DNA of 27,150 bases, from NCBI GenBank assembly GCA_023229545.1, contig JALNZB010000041.1:1-27150 (forward strand). Reading direction: 5' to 3'. Below, piece by piece: positions 23,901 through 27,150 of this stretch (the stretch's first letter is position 1; every line of letters starts with the position of its first letter). The notes beneath the pieces were generated by a model. It did no database searches. It was not told where the DNA came from and saw only the letters and a list, made by a program, of their open reading frames with translations. This DNA is from Sulfuritalea sp. (GTDB lineage Bacteria > Pseudomonadota > Gammaproteobacteria > Burkholderiales > Rhodocyclaceae). The translations under genes and the position numbers were made by a program.

Positions 23901-26900
23901 TGTGCCGTCATAGGTCTTGATAACATCGCCAGTGCTGACAGTAAGCGGAGCCGGGGTCACGGTCAGACTGCCGTTGTTGAACGTGATCGTGTAGTTGCCG
24001 GAGGTCAGACCCGATGGCGTGATGGCGTAGCTGCCCGCGTTCTTCGCGCCTTGTGAACCGCCACCGTAGCTCAGGCTGCCGCCCAGAACGGCGCCGGTTT
24101 CGTTATTGGCGAAACCGCTGTAGCCGACCCCGTTGCCGCCGCTATACGCCAGCCCGTCATAGGTCTTGGATGCGGCGTTGGCGGTAACCGTCAGCGGCGC
24201 TGGGGTGATGGCCAGGCTGCCGTTGACGAAACTCAGGTTGTAGTTGCCGTCGGTGCCGGAGGCGACGGTGGCATAGGTTCCGGCGTTGGTGCCGGACCCG
24301 CCGGAGCTTACACCGGTGAGAACACCGGCAGTTTCACCGTTGACCAGACCGCTTGCGCTGAAACCGCTGATGCTCTGCGATTGGCCACTATAGACGCTGG
24401 TGCCGCTGCTGGCCGTTACCGTAGCATTAGCCTTGCTGATGGTGAGACTGCCGTTATTGAAGCTGATGGTGTAGTTGCCGGAGGTCAGACCCGACGGCGT
24501 GATGAGGTAGCTGCCGGTGTTCTTCGCGCCTTGGCTTGAGCCGCCGTAGGCAAGGGCGCCGCCCAATGCGGAACTGGTATCGCCGCCCACCAAGCCGCTG
24601 TAGCTGACACCGTTGCCGCCGGAGTAGGTCAGACCGTCATAGGTCTTGCCCACATTGTTGGCGGTGACGGTGAGGGCAGCAGGGGTGATGACGAGGCTAC
24701 CGTTGACGAAGCTCAAGTTGTAGTTGCCATCCGTGCCGGAGGCGATGGTGGCGTAGCTGCCCGCATTGGTGCCGGAACCGCCGCTGGTGGTGATGCCGGT
24801 GAGGATGCTTCCGGTTTCACCGTTGACAAGGCCCGTGGCGGCGAAGCCGGAAACGCTCTGCTGCTGCCCGTTGTAAGTGCTCGTACCGCTGCTGGCCGTT
24901 ATCGTGGCGTTGGCCTTGCTGATGGTGAGACTGCCGTTATTGAAGCTGAGGGTGTAGTTGCCGGAAGTCAGACCCGACGGCGTGATGGTGTAGCTGCCGG
25001 CGTTCTTCGCGCCTTGGCTTGAGCCGCCGTAGGCCAGCGCGCCGCCCAGCACCGCAGAAGTTTCACCGTTGACCAAGCCGCTGTAGCCGACGCCATTGCC
25101 GCCGCTGTATGCCAGCCCGTTGTAGGTCTTGCTCGCGGCATTGGCGGTGACGGTGAGCGGTGCCGGCGAGATGTTCGCCGTGGTCGTCGGGGCGCCGGCG
25201 AGACTAATGGTGTAGTTGCCGACGGACGGGCCGCCGAAGGTGGTGGCGGACAGGTTGACGGTCTTGCCGTTGCCTGCGTTCTGGTCATTGAAAGCGGCGA
25301 TCCAGTTGGGCGTCACCGAGTCGGCGCCGGCGAGGCCGCCGGTGACGCTCAGTGCATTGCTCGCAATGGCCGTGGTACTGGTGCCGTCGTAGCTCTTGTT
25401 GGCTGCCGTGAAACTGCCGGTGACGGTCAGCGCTGCCTTGTTTACCGTCAGTGCGCTATCCGCATAACTGATGGCGTAGTTTCCGGAAGTCAGTCCGCTT
25501 GGTGTAATAAGGTAGTTGCCCGCATTGGTCGCCCCTTGCGATGTGCCGCCGTAGACCAATGTGCCGCCCAGCACGGCGGTTGTTTCGCCATTGACGAAGC
25601 CGCTGTAGCCGACGCCGTTGCCGCCGCTATAGCCGAGGCCGTCGTAGGTCTTGGCGGCGGCGTTGGCGGTGACGGTGAGCGGCGCGGTATTCACCGTCAG
25701 CACACCGTTGACGTAGCTGATGGTGTAGTTGCTGTGAACGGCAGTCAGGCTCGATGGCGTGATGGCGTAGCTGCCCGCGTTCACCGCGCCTTGCGAATTG
25801 CCGCCGTAGGCCAGCGTGCCGGTCAACACGGCGGTCGTGGGCGTTTCGCCGTTGACCAGTCCCGTGTAGCTCACGCCGTTGTTGCCGCTCCAGGCCAGAC
25901 CGTTGTAGGTCTTGCTGGCGGCATTGGCGGTGATGGTGAGCGGCGCAGGCGTGATGTCCGCATGGGCCATCGGAGCCGTCTCCGGACTGATGAAGTAATT
26001 ACCGCCGGACGCTCCGCCGAAGGTGGTGCCGACCAGCGCGACAGGAAAATTATTGCCGCGCTGGCTAACGGTGGTAAGAGGGCCGCCTGCACTGGGCGCG
26101 ACGAAGGCTGCGACCCAGTTGGGAGTCACCGAGCTCACCGATTCGCCACGGATGACGCCGGACAGGCTGAGATTGTTGCTGGTGATGGTGGCGGCGGAGG
26201 TGCCGTCGTAGACCTTGCTGGCTGCCGTGAAGCTGCCGCTGACGGTGAGCGGTGCCGGTGCGATGTTCGCCGTGGTCGACGGGGCACTGGCCAGATTGAC
26301 GGTGTAGTTGCCACTGGATGCGCCGCTCAAGGTGGTGGCGGACAGGTCGACGGTCTTGCCATTGCCGGCGTTTTGGTCGGAGAAAGCGGCGGCCCAGTTG
26401 GGTGTCACCAAGTCGGCACCGAGGCGGCCGGAGAAGCCGAGTGTGCTGCTGGCGATGGTGGCGGCGGTGGTGCCGTCGTAGGTCTTGTTGGCCGCCGTGA
26501 AGTTGCCGCTGACGGTGAGCGGTGCCCTGTCCACCGTCAGTGCGCCGTCGGCGTAGCCGATGGTGTAGTTGGAGGAAGTCAGCCCGCTCGGCGTGATGAC
26601 GTAATTGCCTGCCTTCTTCGCGCCTTGCGAAGTGCCCGCGTAGGCCAATGTGCCGCCCAGCACCGCGGAAGTTTGGCCGTTGACCAGGCCGGTATAAGCG
26701 ACGCCGTTGCCGCCGTTGTAAGCCAGGCCGTCGTAGGTCTTGCTGGCGGCATTGGCCGTGACGGTGAGTGGTGCCCGCGTGATGTCCGCCTGGGTCAGCG
26801 GAAGGTTGCTTTGTATGAAGAAGTAATTGCCGCCGGACGGCCCGCCGATGGTTGAGTTGTTCAGCACGACCCACTTGGTGTTGCCGACCGTGGAGCCCCA

Positions 26901-27150
26901 AAAGTCTGCGATCCAGTTAGGTGTCACCGAGTCGGTGCCGACGAGGCCGGACAGCGTGAGCCCGTTGCTCGTGATGGTGGCGGCGGTGGTGCCGTCGTAG
27001 ACCTTGTTGGCCACCGTGAAGTTGCCGCCGACGGTGAGTTCTTTCTGCCAGATATCCAGCACACCGCTGACGGGGTTGATCACGTAATTGCCTGAAAGCG
27101 AAGTCAGTCCGCTCGGGGTGATGGCGTAGTTGCCCGCGTTGACCGCGCCA
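20829..27150 (-). CDS. Giant MBG/YDG-repeat adhesin, 3' part (N-terminus outside window)
   Basis: The open frame has no stop from its TAG (20829-20831) to the window edge, over 2,100 residues, and the repeat continues to the edge, so the start is off-window; the GTG at 27083 is internal. At least 24 full modules follow one another, dominated by cores such as KTYDGLAYSGGNGVGYSG and ANKTYDGTTAATI. These are MBG/YDG-type beta modules typical of very long surface or two-partner-secreted proteins. Modules begin APLTV or ANATV and end in a G-x-LT-v-x strand. A 51-residue tail (about 20829-20984) closes the protein with IVDGGIRLPEGL and no membrane anchor or sortase-like motif. No signal peptide or TPS domain is visible, as expected for a 3' fragment. 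Adhesin/exoprotein is inferred from family context. Confidence 0.85.
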   Translation of the reverse strand, partial: GAVNAGNYAITPSGLTSLSGNYVINPVSGVLDIWQKELTVGGNFTVANKVYDGTTAATITSNGLTLSGLVGTDSVTPNWIADFWGSTVGNTKWVVLNNSTIGGPSGGNYFFIQSNLPLTQADITRAPLTVTANAASKTYDGLAYNGGNGVAYTGLVNGQTSAVLGGTLAYAGTSQGAKKAGNYVITPSGLTSSNYTIGYADGALTVDRAPLTVSGNFTAANKTYDGTTAATIASSTLGFSGRLGADLVTPNWAAAFSDQNAGNGKTVDLSATTLSGASSGNYTVNLASAPSTTANIAPAPLTVSGSFTAASKVYDGTSAATITSNNLSLSGVIRGESVSSVTPNWVAAFVAPSAGGPLTTVSQRGNNFPVALVGTTFGGASGGNYFISPETAPMAHADITPAPLTITANAASKTYNGLAWSGNNGVSYTGLVNGETPTTAVLTGTLAYGGNSQGAVNAGSYAITPSSLTAVHSNYTISYVNGVLTVNTAPLTVTANAAAKTYDGLGYSGGNGVGYSGFVNGETTAVLGGTLVYGGTSQGATNAGNYLITPSGLTSGNYAISYADSALTVNKAALTVTGSFTAANKSYDGTSTTAIASNALSVTGGLAGADSVTPNWIAAFNDQNAGNGKTVNLSATTFGGPSVGNYTISLAGAPTTTANISPAPLTVTANAASKTYNGLAYSGGNGVGYSGLVNGETSAVLGGALAYGGSSQGAKNAGSYTITPSGLTSGNYTLSFNNGSLTISKANATITASSGTSTYNGQQQSVSGFAATGLVNGETGSILTGITTSGGSGTNAGSYATIASGTDGNYNLSFVNGSLVITPAALTVTANNVGKTYDGLTYSGGNGVSYSGLVGGDTSSALGGALAYGGSSQGAKNTGSYLITPSGLTSGNYTISFNNGSLTISKANATVTASSGTSVYSGQSQSISGFSASGLVNGETAGVLTGVSSGGSGTNAGTYATVASGTDGNYNLSFVNGSLAITPAPLTVTANAASKTYDGLAYSGGNGVGYSGFANNETGAVLGGSLSYGGGSQGAKNAGSYAITPSGLTSGNYTITFNNGSLTVTPAPLTVSTGDVIKTYDGTTGAAGLATVSGGALYGTDSLNGGSFAFTDKNAGIGNKSVTVSGVTVNDGNGGNNYTVSYASNTSSTINKAPLTISANGDARVYDGNAYSGGNGVSYSSFVSGENSSVLGGGPVYGGTAQGAVNAGAYAITPSGITSGNYAITFADGALTISPAGLTLLGVGADNKTKIYGNDDPALTWQLASGALVPGDSITGNLTRDTGENAGDYAIRQGSLTGGSNYVISFANGMLTITPRNLTVSTANVTKTYDGTTAANGSVITTAGSLVGSDSLSGGAFVFAGPGAGSNKTVTVSGVTVNDGNHGANYALTYAANTASTITTAPLTVTANAASKNYDGLAWASGNGVGYSGFVNGETSAVLGGALAYGGSSQGAKNAGSYTITPSGLTSGNYTISFNNGSLTISKANATVTANSGTSVYSGQSQGISGFTATGLVNGETGNILTGVTAGGSGTNAGNYATIVGGTDGNYNLSFVNGSLTISKANATVTANSGTSTYNGQQQSISGFSTTGLVNGETGNVLTGITTGGGSGTNAGSYATIASGTDGNYNLSFVNGSLTISKANATVTANSGTSTYNSQQQSISGFSATGLVSGETGNVLTGVTAGGSGTNAGSYATIASGTDGNYNLSFVNGALTVNKAPLSVTGSFTAANKTYDGTIAAAIANNALTISGGLVGTDSVTANWNAAFSDPNAGNGKTVNLAATTFGGTASGNYTINLAGAPTTTANISSAALTVTANAASKAYNGLTYSGGNGVSYSGLVNGETSAVLGGALAFGGTSQGAINAGSYAIAPSGLTSGNYTIGYADGALTVNTAPLTVTANAAAKTYDGLAYSGGNGVNYSGFVNGETNAVLGGSLGYGGTSQGAINAGSYLIAPSGLTSANYSIGYADGALTVNTAPLTVTANAAAKTYDGLAFSGGNGVGYNGFVNGETSAVLGGSLGYGGTSQGAVNTGNYAITPSGLTSGNYSIGYADGALTIAASPTASPGYLAAVTRTIAPDAPVATAVLPNSSLALSIVDGGIRLPEGLRAAQ
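20985..21731 (-). repeat. Three adjacent class-A modules, highly alike at DNA level
   Basis: Modules of exactly 249 bp at 20985-21233, 21234-21482 and 21483-21731 share long identical runs, such as the GGCGTTGGCGGTGACGGTGA segment near the module edge, which suggests recent duplication or gene conversion. Confidence 0.75.
22005..22700 (-). repeat. Three adjacent class-C modules, highly alike at DNA level
   Basis: Modules at 22005-22235, 22236-22469 and 22470-22700 differ by a single codon in length (77, 78 and 77 residues) and share long identical stretches, including the segment encoding GTDGNYNLSFVNGSLTISK in two of them. Confidence 0.75.

Larger units (their letters stand above)
20985..27083 (-). 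repeat. Tandem array of 24 protein-repeat modules in five classes
   Basis: From N- to C-terminus the order is B A B B A A B A C A C A D A E D A C C C B A A A. A (SKTYDG, 83-87 residues), B (ANKTYDGTT, 90-103), C (SGTSTYNGQ, 77-78), D (KTYDGTT...VNDGN, 85-86) and E (a single KIYGNDDPALTW module, 80, at 23205-23444). Boundaries are mine, read from the translation. The first B module is counted from 27083 although it is preceded by further repeat. Confidence 0.8.

Noticed and set aside
20985..27083. CRISPR array or direct-repeat satellite
   Set aside because: Repeat units are about 231-309 bp, in frame, and encode beta modules with no spacers.

Overview
The window comes from a GC-rich proteobacterial chromosome. 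The order yqgE, ruvX, pyrR, pyrB, then a degenerate pyrC matches the Pseudomonas-type pyrimidine locus. The other genes (psd, htpX, a DUF3124 protein, an exported repeat adhesin) and the IS types suggest a betaproteobacterium, perhaps Rhodocyclales or a relative. That placement is inferred from gene content and style, not from a search.

Layout. Positions 1-1883 are an insertion-sequence junkyard: an IS1182-like 3' end abutting an IS5-like transposase 3' end, then a near-perfect palindrome made of two head-to-head IS630 ends, then a nearly complete IS630-family element. Next is metK with a structured leader that ends in a terminator-like hairpin (about 1893-2036). A compact five-gene operon (3311-7095: yqgE, ruvX, pyrR, pyrB, pyrC') follows. 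Then come three small, poorly characterised genes (7164-8380) and a minus-strand block of an NhaD-like transporter, htpX and psd (8399-11664). After these are a universal stress protein, a Kef-type K+/H+ antiporter and a DUF3124 protein.

Positions 14663-20545 hold a tightly packed four-gene cassette: a ThDP-dependent acetolactate-synthase-like enzyme, a GT2-like glycosyltransferase, a CapK/PaaK-type adenylate-forming enzyme, and an atypical phosphofructokinase. Coding regions overlap or are separated by at most 12 bp, so co-transcription is very likely. I do not recognise a described pathway with this gene set, and it is the best candidate here for an undescribed system.

The last 6.3 kb is the 3' part of a giant minus-strand gene, cut by the window edge, encoding a surface or secreted protein built from at least 24 tandem MBG/YDG-type modules of 77-103 residues plus a short non-repeat C-terminal tail. 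Its modules fall into five sequence classes, and one class always follows one particular linker. Tandem hairpins at 20673-20733 separate it from the convergent cassette. No rRNA, tRNA or CRISPR array was recognised.
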